A stretch of DNA of 64,000 bases from Maea johnstoni (taxonomy: Eukaryota; Annelida; Polychaeta; Spionida; Magelonidae): positions 1,787,595 to 1,851,594 of the forward strand of contig OZ012685.1 of NCBI GenBank assembly GCA_963942565.1, given 5' to 3'. Positions 63,291 through 64,000 of the stretch are shown here, piece by piece (the stretch's first letter is position 1; each line of letters opens with the position of its first letter). Made by a program: the position numbers and the translations under genes. Below the pieces are notes generated by a model. That model did not search any database. It was not told the DNA's origin and saw only the letters and a list, made by a program, of their open reading frames with translations.

Positions 63291-63920
63291 CGGATGATCC
63301 CCTCAGACAGTGCAATTAACTGCCATGCACTGCTTACGATCATTCCACTCAGGCTAAGACGAGGAGAGGATTATGAGATTATATCTACAGAGGGACGGGA
63401 TTACTCCGGATTACTCAATAGGGATCCAGAGAGTTGCGATGATGCAGCATCAAAAGCCACTAACCAGTTTGCAATTCAGCTTAGTCTTTCAAGGGTTTAT
63501 GTAAGCTAATATGCATTGCATAGATACTAGACTGTTAGAGCTATAAATACTATTGATGCACTTAGCAGTCAGAGCTGCCTTTAATGTGCAGTTTGATTTT
63601 TGTGAACGTGTGTTGAATGACAAGCTATAATATCAGCGTGTTGTACAATATTAGCATAGGAACCAGATTCCAAATGATTGTGCGCAATTTGATAAATGCG
63701 GACTCCAGGGGTGCAAAGTATGCATTTATTAAACTGCGGCAATATCAACACTGTATACAGTACTTTGTATAAGTTTTACCACGGTCATCCAGCAAATACT
63801 TCAGGTAATAATCAGTTTTTGAATATGGAAAAAAATAAGTTATCTTTGTGCTATTATTTGCACCTAGCCTTGTCAGAAGTGTTGCTCTGTCTAAGTCGAT
63901 CTGTCTGAGTCCCTATCTGC
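63291..63920. other. No gene seen
   Basis: Mostly AT-rich unique sequence without recognisable content. Confidence 0.4.
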
Positions 63921-63923
63921 CAA

Positions 63924-64000
63924 GGGGCAGCCTCCATAGCTGAGCCACCTTATCTATTGCACACTGCTTGTTTGCTGTGCCTCAATATATGAGGATCAAA
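63924..64000 (+). mobile_element. Head of another SINE copy, cut by the window edge
   Basis: GGGGCAGCCTCCATAGCTGAG, followed by CACACTGCTTGTTTGCTGTG and CCTCA, matches the order GGGGCCGGCC...CTGAG...CACTGACTGCTTGCTGTCTCTC of the 51-kb SINE head. The rest lies beyond the window. Confidence 0.42.

Overview
This is eukaryotic, almost certainly animal, DNA. It is AT-rich, intron-like or intergenic, and full of microsatellites, minisatellites, MITEs and tRNA-derived SINEs. The only protein-coding sequence I can support well is two related first exons of an NMDA-type (GluN2-like) glutamate receptor, both on the minus strand. The NMDA-type gene, the density of short non-autonomous DNA transposons and the long perfect microsatellites suit a marine invertebrate such as an echinoderm, another invertebrate deuterostome or a mollusc. 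The window alone does not settle the species. There is no sign of bacterial operons, rRNA genes, intact tRNA genes, CRISPR arrays or intact autonomous transposons.

Layout, left to right. 1-612 is a 112-bp minisatellite that runs off the left edge. 2512-2943 (minus) is first exon A of the receptor; paired DR5 nuclear-receptor-type motifs lie about 200-400 bp beyond it in the presumed intron. 3957-21326 is the dominant object: a SINE body (3957-4088) fused without a gap to 221 head-to-tail copies of a 78-bp satellite. The monomer carries the tRNA-like A-box end of the same SINE, so the array appears to have grown out of the SINE's 5' end. One frame on each strand is open over the whole 17 kb, but I read this as a by-product of monomer structure. 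22.7-24.95 kb holds a hairpin trinucleotide repeat, an (AAT)n tract with a Tc1/mariner-type MITE, and a hAT-like element embedded in (TA)n. 24949-25404 (minus) is first exon B, paralogous to A, with the same exon-end position and splice phase.

25.4-64 kb has no convincing gene body. It holds a 866-bp foldback element with TTAA duplications (30722-31587), a 231-bp MITE (34321-34551), a second hAT-like copy in (TA)n (39794-40148), and a candidate orphan 52-nt exon (40472-40523). It also holds minisatellites of 108 and 101 bp, a 1-kb (ACT)n tract, a (GA)n tract, piggyBac-like MITEs, three or four further SINE copies and a long perfect-looking hairpin (56586-56746). Between these are islands of complex, CG-containing sequence (for example 38335-38910 and 46120-46480) that look like candidate cis-regulatory elements; conservation could not be tested.

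Working model: the window lies at the 5' side of a GluN2-like receptor locus transcribed leftward. Exons A and B are either alternative first exons or tandem paralogues. Between them a SINE-seeded satellite has expanded, and later exons lie beyond the left edge.
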